DNA of 64,000 bases from Dromiciops gliroides (taxonomy: Eukaryota; Chordata; Mammalia; Microbiotheria; Microbiotheriidae), in assembly GCF_019393635.1 (NCBI RefSeq), contig NC_057861.1, forward strand, positions 58,884,532-58,948,531, read 5' to 3'. A program made the translations under genes and the position numbers. Below the pieces are notes generated by a model, which was not told the origin of the DNA, made no database searches, and saw only the letters and a list, made by a program, of their open reading frames with translations. How positions within the stretch are numbered: the first letter of the stretch is position 1; every line of letters starts with the position of its first letter. Shown piece by piece: positions 48,170-58,209 of this stretch.

Positions 48170-48545
48170 TGGAAATAAGCTATATGCAGGATAAATAGGG
48201 AATAGTTCACAGAGGGAAGGCACCAGAATTAAGAGGGGTTGGCAAAGGCTTCCTGTAAGAAAGTGGGTCCTTAAAAAAATAAAAAATAAATAAAATGTAA
48301 ATTTTTTTAAAAAAAGAAAAGAAAGTGGGTCCTTAATATCCTTTAAGAACCCAGGGTCACATCCTCACCATGATGAAACATCAGGGTCGGACTTGAGTAA
48401 AGCCTACTTCTATCAGTCAACCAACAAGCATTTCTTAAGCACCTGATGCATTTTAGGTACTGCGCAGGGTGCTGAACATACAGAGAAAAAAATGAAACAG
48501 TTGCTGCTAGTAAGGAGTTTCTAGTTTCTAGTTGACTGGAAGAGA
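48170..48545 (+). repeat. Family U fragments
   Basis: AAGGCACCAGAATTAAGAG and GCAAAGGCTTCCTGTAAGA, then a second start AAGCATTTCTTAAGCACCTG. Confidence 0.5.
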
Positions 48546-48626
48546 CAACATTTGCACATGGTTTCTGAGTAGTGTTGTACTTAAAAAGCAAAGCCACAGT
48601 CATTCAGATGCTACAAGCCCAAATGC

Positions 48627-48768
48627 TGCTCAACAAGAGATTTACCAGCTGTGTGACCCTGGGCAGATTACTGAATTTCTCTGAGCCTGAGGCTACAATT
48701 AGGATAATAACAGCACCTACCTCACTGGTAGGCCAAGGCCACAGGTGGTTGCCAAGATCAAATGAAAT
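48627..48768 (+). repeat. MIR-like CORE-SINE fragment
   Basis: CAGCTGTGTGACCCTGGGCA, TTTCTCTGAGCCTGAGGC and AGATCAAATGAAATAATAT follow MIR order. Confidence 0.65.
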
Positions 48769-48784
48769 AATATATGGAAAGCAG

Positions 48785-48923
48785 GGCAGCTAGGTGGTGC
48801 AGTGGATAAAGCACTGGCCCTGGAGTCACAAGGACCTGAGTTCAAATGTGGCCTCAGACACTTGACGCTTACTAGCTGTGACCTTGGGCAAATCACTTAA
48901 CCCTCATTAGCCTGCCAAAAAAA
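48785..48923 (+). mobile_element. tRNA-derived SINE with 16-bp target duplication
   Basis: A plus-strand copy flanked by AATATATGGAAAGCAG at 48769-48784 and 48924-48939. Confidence 0.95.
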
Positions 48924-48943
48924 AATATATGGAAAGCAGAGAT

Positions 48944-49044
48944 GTCAAACTCAAATAGCCTTGGGGCCAGTAATCCCTACATAAGGAGGCCCGAAGGCAG
49001 GCTGCATGATGACTTAGTTTTATTTTTGAGATTTAATATTTTAC
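48944..49044. mobile_element. hAT-like element remnant
   Basis: ATGTCAAACTCAAATAGCC and the following GGCCAG/GGAGGCCCG part resemble the TGTCAAAC terminus at 193-206. Only one end is seen. Confidence 0.35.
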
Positions 49045-49056
49045 AAATTTATTCAG

Positions 49057-49212
49057 GGGCAGCTAGGTGGTGCAGTGGATAAAGCACCAGCCCTGGATTC
49101 AGAAGGATGTGGGTTCCAATCTGACCTCAGATACTTGATACTTACTAGCTGTGCGACCCTGGGCAAGTCACTTAACCCTCATTGCCCCACAAAACAAAAC
49201 AAAACAAAAAAA
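49057..49212 (+). mobile_element. tRNA-derived SINE
   Basis: A plus-strand copy flanked by AAATTTATTCAG (49045-49056) and a near copy at 49212-49223. Confidence 0.93.
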
Positions 49213-49213
49213 A

Positions 49214-49430
49214 AATTATTCAGAATTTTATTTTCCCCCAATTATATGTAAAAACAATTTTAAATTTCCATTTAAAAAACTTTGTGCTCCAAATTCTCTC
49301 CCTCCCTCCCCTGCTTAAGAAGGTAAGCTATTCAATATAAGTTATACATATGTGTGACAGTTTTAAAACGTAATCTTGTCTATATTTTATTGTATTTCTT
49401 TTTATTTTATTAAGGATTTCCCAATTTAAT
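49214..49430 (-). mobile_element. L1 3' UTR fragment, minus strand
   Basis: CCCCCAATTATATGTAAAAAC, GCTCCAAATTCTCTCCCTCC and ATAAGTTATACATATGTGTG are the reverse of the L1 3' UTR seen at 25050-25160. Confidence 0.72.
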
Positions 49431-49574
49431 TTTTTTTTAGTGAGGCAATTGGGGTTAAGTGACTTGCCCAGGGTCACACAGCTAGTAAGTGTCAAGTGTC
49501 TGAGGCCAGATTTGAACTCAGGTACTCCTGACTCTGGGACTGGTGCTCTATCCACTGCACCACCTAGCTGCCCC
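49430..49574 (-). mobile_element. tRNA-derived SINE
   Basis: A full minus-strand copy inserted into a minus-strand L1 3' fragment. Confidence 0.93.
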
Positions 49575-49889
49575 ATCACAATTACATTTTAATTTGGTTC
49601 CAGCTGCACCGTGGTTGCAAGTCTTAAGCACCTGGGGAGTGAAGAGGTTGCCACCTCCTCTCTGAGGTAAAAAGCTTTTTAAACATTCAAGTCCTAGAAC
49701 AGGTCAGAAACTAATGAAGTCATTAATTTTTAGGGGAATCCAAGATATTAGGAGTCTTGGGAGGATTGAATAGGACCGTGTATAGGACAGCCTGTGATCT
49801 ACCAGGATTTCAGAGGTGTTCCCCTCTTGGCAACCCCACCCTCAGTAGCTATCCTGGGTGATTTTATATCTGAATCCTTTGCATCTTCT

Positions 49890-49985
49890 ACATTTTCTTT
49901 CTTTCTTTCTCTCTTTCTTTCTCTTTTTCTTTCTCTCTTTCTCTCTTTCTCTCTCTCTCTCTTTCTCTCTTTCTCTCTTTCTCTC

Positions 49986-50038
<53 letters not shown>

Positions 50039-50195
50039 TTCTCTCTTTCTCTCTCTCTCTCTTTCTCTCTTTCTCTCTTTCTCTCTTTCTCTCTTTCTCT
50101 CTTTCTTTCTCTCTCTCTTTCTTTCTCTCTCTCTTTCTTTCTCTCTTTCTTTCTTTCTCTCTTTCTTTCTTTCTCTCTTTCTTTCTTTCTTTCTC

Positions 50196-50237
<42 letters not shown>

Positions 50238-50337
50238 TTCCTTCCTTCCTTCCTTCCTTCCTTCCTTCCTTCCTTCCTTCCTTCCTTCCTTCCTTCCTTC
50301 CTTCCTTTCTCTCTCTTTCTCTCTCTCTCTTTTTCTT

Positions 50338-50373
<36 letters not shown>

Positions 50374-50405
50374 CCTCCCTCCCTCCCTCCCTTCCTTCCT
50401 TTCTT
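49890..50405 (+). repeat. Long polypyrimidine tract (CTTT/CT/CTTC)n
   Basis: About 500 bp are almost purely C and T on the plus strand. The tract has changing blocks: CTTT and CT mixtures, pure CT near 50000-50030, then CCTT/CTTC near 50235-50305, and CT and CCCT at the end. The long open frames on both strands here are translation artefacts of the repeat. Confidence 0.97.
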
Positions 50406-50411
50406 TCTTCT

Positions 50412-50600
50412 GGCTAGAATACTCTCCCTCCTCATTGTCACCGCTTGGCTTCCATCAAGTCCCATCTAAAATCTCACCTGCTATAGAAAGCCTTTTACAG
50501 TCCCTCTTAAGTATAATGTCTTCTCTTGCTTGATTATTTCCAACTTATCCTGTCTAGAACTTGTTTGTATAGTTGTTTGCACATTATTTCCTCTTTCTTT
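50412..50600 (+). mobile_element. L2-like fragment beside the CT tract
   Basis: CTAGAATACTCTCCCTCCTC, CATCAAGTCCCATCTAAAAT and TAGAAAGCCTTTTACAGTC match L2. The CT tract lies where L2 sequence should continue to the left. Confidence 0.68.
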
Positions 50601-50925
50601 CTTTTCTTCCCCCCCCCCTCTCTCTCGCTCTCTTTTTCTGTGTTGAAATGTTGTGCTTAAGACTCTACTACCTTCAATGCCTACATTGGACCCTAGATCC
50701 TATCGCCTATGTTTGAAGGATCCTAGACAGAAATCCTTATCACCTAAGCTGTACTTTGGAGATTTCCTTATGTAATTCCAGATGGAAAAGAGAAAATTAC
50801 TTTCTTGGTGTTAGCTTCTAGGAGCAGACCCACTATGTGTGAGCTCAGAGTTTTGGGAGGTCCTGAACCATAGATTGTATATTTATGTATGTTTGTATAT
50901 ATTTATGTGTATATATAGATATTTG

Positions 50926-51075
50926 AAAAGAGAGAGAAGAAAAGGGAGAGAGAGACAGAGACAGAGAACAAGAGACAGAGACAGACAGAGAACAAGAGAC
51001 AGACAGAAACAGAGACAGAGACAGAGACACAGAGAGAGACAGAGATGGAGACAGAGACAGAGAGACAGAGAAAGA
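50926..51075 (+). repeat. Polypurine (GAGACA)n-like tract
   Basis: Imperfect GAGACAGA units over about 150 bp, mostly G and A on the plus strand. It is the opposite strand bias to the pyrimidine tract 500 bp to the left. Confidence 0.9.
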
Positions 51076-51119
51076 GCTAGCAGACGCCTTCCAAAAAATG
51101 GCGTGAATCTTGAGCCTAT

Positions 51120-51190
51120 TTAGGCTATTAAAGCTTAACTAACTTTTAAGAGCTTTAATAGCTTTAAAAAGCTTTAAAGCTTCAAACTCC
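51120..51190 (+). repeat. AGCTTTAA palindromic cluster
   Basis: Repeated AGCTTTAA, TTAAAGCTT and AAAGCTTTAAAGC words form overlapping inverted repeats directly after the GA-rich tract. It resembles an LTR edge, but I cannot assign it. Confidence 0.6.
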
Positions 51191-52000
51191 CTAAGACTTG
51201 TAGAGCACCCTGTATACCTAGGTGTGTGTGTGTCACATAGGGTTTGTGTTTCCTATATAGGTTCTAAGTATGTCCATGTGGTGTTGTCTAAATGCAGCTA
51301 GAAGGAAAGTGGGAATCGCTATGTCTGAAATCTTGCCATCCAAGGAAGACTTAGGTTCTTGCCTGAAGGACAGCAAAGATTTAGGGCCATGAGGCTGGCC
51401 CATGCCATTCTTCAGAGAGGGGACACCAGACTAGAATTCTCTATCTCTGCCCTGCCCTTCCACCCCCTCCACACACACACTTAGGGGGAATGATTTTTAG
51501 GTTGAAATGGCTTTCCTGGTCACTCTCCTACATGGGGGAAGGAGTGGCCCCAGTATCCAAAGCCTCGACTCTATTCCCACCATATGCTAGATATACAAAG
51601 ATCATCAAAAATAGTGGTTAGCAAATAAACCCATTTATCTAAGCTGATAAGAAACACAAATCAGAGGAGTGAGACAGATTGGAAATATACCACATAATAC
51701 ATAGAGTGAATGAGCTCTCCCACTTGGAGTTCAAGGGAGAGAACCCCTGATCTCATAGAAGGGGAAATTCACTAAAGCTGGAAATAAAAGATGTGAGGAA
51801 GTGCCAATTCCTTCACATGTCTGTTCTTTCCTAAAGTCTTTCTTTCCCTCTAGAGACTCTGGAACTGCATGTGCCCTCTCTCAAAGAGTTAAGCCTGAAA
51901 AAGCTCTCTCCTCACAGGAGGAATTCTACTCCTCCCAACAGGCATGGGCCTTTCTTTGAATCATCATGCTCTCTGCCAATGACGAGAGTCTTATGAAAAT
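51190..52000. other. Unassigned intergenic sequence
   Basis: Possibly an old LTR following the AGCTTTAA cluster, but no clear ends. No gene seen. Confidence 0.4.
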
Positions 52001-52004
52001 GCAC

Positions 52005-52195
52005 CCATATGTGTGTATGTATACATATAACCTATATGTCGATGTATATCTATATATGTATGCATATAGTTATATGATGGGTATGCATTTATGTATACAT
52101 ATATGTATATATATAGTATATATAAAATGCATATATGATACATATATACTGTATATGCACATATACATACATATATACATAGATGTATTGTATAG
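52005..52195 (+). repeat. TATA/TATG low-complexity tract
   Basis: About 190 bp of TATATGTATACATATA-like sequence with many short palindromes. Confidence 0.85.
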
Positions 52196-52205
52196 ATGAT
52201 CAGGA

Positions 52206-52385
52206 ATCTACAGAAAGAATGTAGGTTTTGGAATTAGATCCGGATTAAAATTTTACCACTGTCACTATTTGTGTGACCTAGGGCAAGTCACTTAACCTCT
52301 CTTAGTTTCAGTTTTCTCACCTCTAAAATGAAGGTGTTGGATTAGGGGGTCTGTAGAGTCGCTTCTGTCCTTAAATCTATGATCC
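52206..52385 (+). repeat. MIR-like CORE-SINE
   Basis: TTTGTGTGACCTAGGGCAAG, CTTAGTTTCAGTTTTCTCAC and GGGGTCTGTAGAGTCGCTTC occur in MIR-like order. Confidence 0.68.
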
Positions 52386-52489
52386 TATGGATCAGAATAT
52401 TAAAGATTTAGAGTTGGAAGTGACATTAGAGGTCACCTATTTAAAACTCATTCTTTTTTTAATTTTTTTTTAAAACTCATTCTTTAACT

Positions 52490-52570
52490 TGACACTAGCT
52501 GTGTGACTCTGGGAAAGTCACTTAACCCTCATTGCCCCCCCCCCCCGAAAAAAACCAAAAACCAAAACCA
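52490..52570 (+). mobile_element. SINE 3' fragment between repeated target sequences
   Basis: Only the CORE block onward is present (CTTGACACTAGCTGTGTGAC), with C and A runs. AACTCATTCTT occurs before a short T tract, again before this fragment, and again after it. Confidence 0.85.
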
Positions 52571-52862
52571 AAACCCAACAAACCAAACAACTCATTCTTC
52601 AGATGAGGAAGCAAAGCCCAGCAAAGTTAAGTGATTTCCCAAGATCACATAGGTACCAAGTGGCAGACATGTTGGTTTAGTCCAGTTGCTTTTCCTATCT
52701 CTTCTTTTGTGCCATTTCTATTTCTTCATATGCCACATCAATAACTCTGATGTCAGAGTCCACATGTGGTGATTCCTTTGTCATTGATGGAGAAAATTAT
52801 TTGATATACAAATCATTACAGATATTTTCCATCTTTCATCTATTGTCCTTCCAGTTTCTTTT

Positions 52863-53012
52863 CTTTTTTTTTTTTTGCAGGGCAATGGGGGTTAAGTGAC
52901 TTGCCCAGGATCACACAGCTAGTAAGTATTAAGTGTCTGAGGCTGGATTTGAACTCAGGTGCTCCTGAATCCAGGGCCGGTGCTTTAACCACTGCGCCAT
53001 CTAGCTGCCCCT
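52863..53012 (-). mobile_element. tRNA-derived SINE with target duplication
   Basis: A full minus-strand copy with TTCCAGTTTC on both sides. Confidence 0.93.
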
Positions 53013-53489
53013 TTCCAGTTTCATTTTTACATGCTTTTAAGATAATTCTGCTTAGTTAGATCCCTCACCAAATTTTCCATAAATTTCTTTTTGATCAAAT
53101 GACATAATAATTTGTCTAAAAAAAAGTAATTAGTACTGTACCTGGCACATACATATATAAATGTCTATTCCCTTCATCTTCCCTTTGTTTTCCCCTCCCC
53201 TTTTATCATTGTTTTATGAAGCAACACTGCTCATTATCTTCTGCCAAACTTCTCCATAAAATTTTGCAATCAAGTTTATGTTCTAAACAAATGCTGCCCT
53301 TGGCTGATGTATCTCTACTTGGCAAGGAGACTAAATGTTTGCAGTTTGCAGTAGATTTTAGGCTCTTTTGATCTCTTCATTTTGATAATATATTTACATT
53401 GGTTAAAATTCCTTGGGAACTGGTGTTAGACAATGTCTTTGTTGGAAGCAAAACAGTTTTGAGGGATCAAACTCTAAGTCATCTGAAAG

Positions 53490-53735
53490 AGTTGAGGAAA
53501 GAACAACTTTGAATGACTAATTCATGTTGAGTATCATAAATACTCAAGCGAACGACAAAGGACCTATAAAGGAAGATGCTATTCACCTCCAGAGAAAGAA
53601 CTGATAAATAGAAGTATGTATAGTATGGTTTTAGACACACATACACACATTTGTGTTTAATTGTAGCCTTCTCCAGGTGAGGAGGGAGGGAGGGGAAAAA
53701 AACAACAGCAGAGAACAAAAGAAAACTTAGAAAAA
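53490..53735 (+). mobile_element. L1-like 3' fragment
   Basis: GATGCTATTCACCTCCAGAG and AAAGAACTGATAAATAGAAG to GGTGAGGAGGGAGGGAGGGG match an L1 3' UTR variant. Confidence 0.6.
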
Positions 53736-53744
53736 AGACACAGA

Positions 53745-53888
53745 GGGGCAGCTAGGTGGCGCAGTGGATAGAGCACCGAACCTGGAGTCAGGAGTACCTG
53801 AGTTCAAATCCGGCCTCAGACACTTAACACTTACTAGCTGTGTGACCCTGGGCAAGTCACTTAACCCCAATTGCCTCACTTAAAAAAA
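53745..53888 (+). mobile_element. tRNA-derived SINE with target duplication
   Basis: A full plus-strand copy flanked by AAAAAAGACACAGA at 53731-53744 and 53889-53902. Confidence 0.95.
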
Positions 53889-54082
53889 AAAAAAGACACA
53901 GAAAATCAGGGTAGCTTTGAAAACAATGGGTGGTGTTTATTACATAGTTTCAAAACAAAAAGTAAACAGTTTGAAATGGAAATTCATGGTTTTATATTGA
54001 ATCCTCTATGTTGTGCTGTATACATGCAGATTTTTTTTTGCTTTTTATATTTGAGTTAAAAAATTTTTTTAAACTCCCCCCA

Positions 54083-54840
54083 CCCCCCACCTCCGCCCAA
54101 AGGGCTATAGAACTGTGCATACCCTTTGACCTAACAATACTGCTATTAGGTTTTTTCCCAAAGAGATAAAAAAAAAGGGAAAAGGACCCATATGTACAAA
54201 AATATTTATACCTGTTCTTTTTCTGGTGGCAAAAAACTGGAAATTGAGGGGATACCCATCAACTGCGAAATGGCTAAACAAGTTGTGGTCTACGGATGTA
54301 ATGGAATACTATTGTGCTGTAAGCAACAATGAGCAGGCAGATTTCAGAGAAACCTGGAAGGACTTACATTAACTGATGCTCAGTGAGATGAGCAGAACCA
54401 GGAGAACATTGTACACAGTATCAACAACATTGTGTGATGATCAACTGTGATAGACTTAATTCTTCCCAGCAATACAATGGTCCAAGGACTCTTGATGGAA
54501 AATGCTCTTCAGCTCCAGAAAAAAGAACTGTGGAATCTAGATGCAGATTGAACCATACTGTTTCTACTTTTTTTGGTTTTGTTTTTTGTTTTTTGAGGTT
54601 TTCCCCTTTTGTTCTGATTCTTCTTTCACAACATGACTAATGCAGAAATATGTTTAATGTGATTGTATAATACAATATATACAATATATAACCTATATCA
54701 GATTGCTTTCTATCTTGGTGAGGGGGAAGGGAAGGAAGACAGGGAGAAAAATTTGGAACTAGAAATCTCATAAAAACAAATGTTGATAACTATCTCTATG
54801 TGTAACTAGAAAAGAATAAAATACTTTTATGATAAAAAAA
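54083..54840 (+). mobile_element. L1 3' fragment, about 760 bp
   Basis: It runs from AACTGTGCATACCCTTTGAC through TGGAATACTATTGTGCTGTA to the A-rich end near 54840. The longest uninterrupted L1 3' copy here. Confidence 0.85.
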
Positions 54841-55284
54841 GAAAAAAGCATTAAAAAAACCCAAAAAACCCCTCCCCCCAAAAGAATTGAGGATATGTGA
54901 CACTTATTTAAAATATATAGAGACTTTATTATTATCCAAATAAGTGAACTAAAAAAATATCAATAACTACCAACCTATATATCCACACTTTCCCATCTCA
55001 AGAAAATCTTTATAAGAGCAATTTTACACTTATATTGAGGGATATCCTAATGGGAAAAAAATAAGAATCATTAAAATTTCATGAGAAAACAGAATTCCAA
55101 AGTGAAAAGGAACCTCAGTGACCATCTAGTCCAACCCATACCTTAAGAATCCCTCCTACAAGATTACATGGCTTGGGAGTAGTCCCCCCCACTCCATCCC
55201 TGGAGAAATTGGGCTTTAGTGACTTGCCCAGGGTCACACAAGTATCTGAGGCCAGATTTGAAGCCAGGTCCTACTAATTCCTAG

Positions 55285-55941
55285 GAATTAGAAGACTCAG
55301 TGACTCAGTTTCCTATGTTTTATTAAAACACTGTGAGGCCACAGGGAGAATACCATAGGGGAAAAGAAAATATATATCTCCTAGGGGGAAGAAAGATGGT
55401 CATATTTATAGTAGGTAGTGTAAGGGGCTAAAATTTTAGCTAGTCTGTCTAAAATATCTAATGAGTGGTCGCCAATAAATTATAAGCTTTAGCAAGAGTT
55501 TAGACTTTTAAGCATTTATTAAGGAGAATAAGAATTTAGTGAAGAGAGAGAGAAAGACCTAGATTCATCTATCTATCAAAGGGAGAACACATTTTTAGCC
55601 TCACTCTCCACCAGAGTCCTCACGAAAAAAAGCAAGAGAGCCAGCCTTGCTCCCTCTTCCTCCCACAAGCCAATGTCACTTCCTGACGCCAAAGAAAAAC
55701 CACATGTCTTGCCCTTAGGCACCTTCTCCTCATGGTGGAGCTTTCCTACAGTAAGTCTCCAGCTGGTGGAGTCATTCCAATCCTTACAGTAGGCTATCCC
55801 CTCATTATCCCAATCTCTTCCCCAAGTAGTAACAGGAGAGGGCCTACCCTAATTATCTATTAATCCCTTCCAGCTGTCATTAATCGGAGCTCTGGTCTTA
55901 GAGCTCAAATAGCCATTAACCCTTTTTAGCCTCCTCCATCA
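55285..55941 (-). mobile_element. LTR-B copy 1 (3' LTR), interrupted by LTR-C
   Basis: On the minus strand it starts TGATGGAGGAGG directly after a polypurine tract and has an AATAAA near 55315. Without the 370-bp LTR-C insertion it is only about 290 bp. It matches copy 2 at 60545-61364. Confidence 0.8.
55419..55788 (-). mobile_element. LTR-C, solo LTR nested in LTR-B
   Basis: 370 bp with inverted ends TGTAAG and CTTACA, flanked by GTAG at 55415-55418 and 55789-55792. The intact empty site AGTAGGTAGGCTATCC survives in LTR-B copy 2 (about 60879-60894), proving the insertion. AATAAA in the reverse direction near 55515 gives the strand. It is related to LTR-D. Confidence 0.9.
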
Positions 55942-55953
55942 TTCCCCCCTTTT
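55942..55953 (-). other. Retroviral polypurine tract
   Basis: The minus-strand A/G run GAAAAGGGGGGAA directly precedes the LTR-B start, the position of the plus-strand primer in retroviruses. Confidence 0.75.
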
Positions 55954-56060
55954 CATATACCCCATGAAAAGGGACGATGGTCATTTCTTCTGTAACTACT
56001 TCCTGATGAATAGGGGCAACATAGGGGCCCATGAGGTGTTTATGAGCTGAAGGAGATCTA

Positions 56061-56170
56061 GGAGCTAGAGTACAAATGCAAAAAAACACAACACAAGACA
56101 CAAAGGATTAACAAACCGAGGGGCAACAGGGATCCCAATACAGAACAAATCCAAGAGGTCCATAAAAACA
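56061..56170 (-). pseudogene. Retroviral env transmembrane-anchor remnant
   Basis: A minus-strand frame reads a long hydrophobic stretch starting WTSWICSVLG, followed by Cys-rich residues, then a stop. It sits just upstream of the polypurine tract and 3' LTR, as an env C-terminus would. The rest of env is missing; the frame abuts the SYCP2-like segment. Confidence 0.55.
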
Positions 56171-56440
56171 AAACAAAACAAAAAAACCCCATGAAACGTT
56201 GTGAATGAGCTTCAATCATCCAGGTGAAGACATACACACAGCCGGAGGCATTCTGGACCATGATGATAAAAATGATTTCTTTTATGAGCCTTCTCATGTT
56301 GCTGATACAAAAGTAATTTCCAAATGCAATCCTAATGGAAAAAGCCAGCTCTAGGATTCATTCTTATATAACTTAGGACTTCTAGTGGCAGACAAGACTG
56401 TTAGTTATTTGATTTGACAGCAGGGTCTAAGTACTTTTGA

Positions 56441-57074
56441 TGTGGGATGGAATTTGGGGTCAAATTGATCGTGAGTCATCCCAAAAGAATTACAAGACTC
56501 AGTGACTCAGTTTCCCAAGTTTTATTGCAATACCGTGAGTGACCACAGGGAGAGAACCAGAATAGTAGAAAGGTATCTCTCAAATAAGGAAAGGAAAGTC
56601 AGTTATATTTTTGGATGGATAAATTGATTATCAGTCTTATTATAATAATCTCCACCTTAGGGAGGTACAGGGGAGGGCCTATCCTAATTTGGAGTTCCTG
56701 AGGTCCTAAGCCAACCCCCGAGGCGGGTACCTTTTTCTGTGGAGATGTGTTTTTGGGATTAACACATCATAAGGTGAATCTGGGAACAAATTTGGCCTTT
56801 TCTGAACATGTCTCTTTCTGTTTCCCATGACTAGTTTCAAAACATAATCATTTTTCTTTTATTTCTTGTCTAAATTTCTATAGGCTGTCATTTCCTTTAA
56901 TGTTATTTGACCTGACTCTTTATGGTCCTGTTATGGGTACTGATTTCTGTGGGTAAGAGAACCTAGCATAAGTTATCCATTAACTGGGGTCTGACTCCCT
57001 TTTAGAGCTAATATCTGAATTAAAGCTTGGGTCTTAGGTTTTTCTGTTAACCCTTTTTTCACCTCCTACATCAC
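56441..57074 (-). mobile_element. LTR-A solo copy inside SYCP2-like segment
   Basis: On the plus strand it runs from TGTGGGATGG to CCTACATCAC, flanked by TTTGA at 56436-56440 and 57075-57079. Removing it and one TTTGA rejoins the SYCP2-like reading. It matches the plus-strand copy 63285-63947 in reverse. Confidence 0.85.
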
Positions 57075-57249
57075 TTTGAACTCCATCTTGGAAAAAGTGC
57101 CTCAGCAAAAGAGAAAATTGCTTTATCAGAAAACAAATGCTTTCTTATGAAACACCTTGCCAGGGCAATTCTGGACATAGGTGATTATGATCTGCAAGTT
57201 TCTCTTTCTGAAGTCTTATGCAGGATGATGAGCAAAAAGTCCCAAGCTG

Positions 57250-57412
57250 GGGCAGCTAGGTGGCACAATGGATAGAGCACTGGCCCTGGATTCAGGAGGA
57301 CCTGAGTTCAAATCTAGCCTCAGACACTTGACACTTACTAGCTGTGTGACCCTGGGCAAGTCACTTAACCCCAATTGACTCACCAAAAAAACAAAACAAA
57401 GAAAACAAAACA
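57250..57412 (+). mobile_element. SINE inside SYCP2-like segment, 16-bp target duplication
   Basis: A full plus-strand copy flanked by AAAAAGTCCCAAGCTG at 57234-57249 and 57413-57428. Confidence 0.96.
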
Positions 57413-57796
57413 AAAAAGTCCCAAGCTGACCTTGCCCATAGATTGTTTGAAGATGACATTGTTGCTATAGCTTTCAAAGAGATAAGGGTCAGAGAATTTG
57501 AGATGGACAGTAGATTTCTCAATTGCCTAAATAAGCTTGGTGATAAAAGAAGGGTTTATACATTTCCATGTATTGCTGCCGTTATTGATGGATATGAGGT
57601 GAAGAAACCACATAATGAAAACCTGGATCAATCTTGGATTGATTTTAACATAGGAAGTCAGAGCATAACTTTCTATAGAGAGAATACTGAGGGTGAACTG
57701 TAGGTTATGGTGAGACTTCTCAAAGAGGCAGTTGGTGGTTTCTGTATAAAAGAAGCTGGAAAAAAGAAAGTGCTCGTTGTTTATCTGAGGATATCC

Positions 57797-57945
57797 TTTT
57801 TTTTTTTAGTGAGGCAATTGGGGGTTAAGTGACTTGCCCAGGGTCACACAGCTAGTAAGTGTTAAGTGTCTGAGGCCGTATTTGAACTCAGGTACTCCTA
57901 ACTCCAGGACCGGTGCTCTATCCACTGTGCCACCTAGCCGCCCCC
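57797..57945 (-). mobile_element. SINE inside SYCP2-like segment
   Basis: A full minus-strand copy that interrupts the pseudogene between VYLRI and PLLFNNKV. Confidence 0.94.
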
Positions 57946-58209
57946 AAAACCTCTTCTTTTCAACAACAAAGTGATGAAGATAGAAAAACATTTTGATTTA
58001 CAATCCAACATAGTAAAGGCTTGCATGAAAGTTCTTGGACCAGAGAAATAAGTGCTGAACCCTGATCAGACAAAAAGAGAACCACCAGAAATTTATGAGA
58101 GTTTTGAGGAACAAGAGACAGCAGAGCTTCTCTGATAACATGAGGAAAAGGCAGAACCAGAATGCTTATCCCAGGAAGAATCTGTGAATAGTGGTATGCA
58201 TATCTGCCC

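Noticed and set aside
49794-50465. Open frames of about 200 codons on both strands
   Set aside because: They are translations of the CT/GA tract (Phe-Leu-Ser or Arg-Lys-Glu repeats), not genes.
57443-57703. An intact small gene of 86 codons
   Set aside because: It is the longest surviving frame of the SYCP2-like segment. Frames before and after contain stops and the segment has no promoter or complete gene structure.
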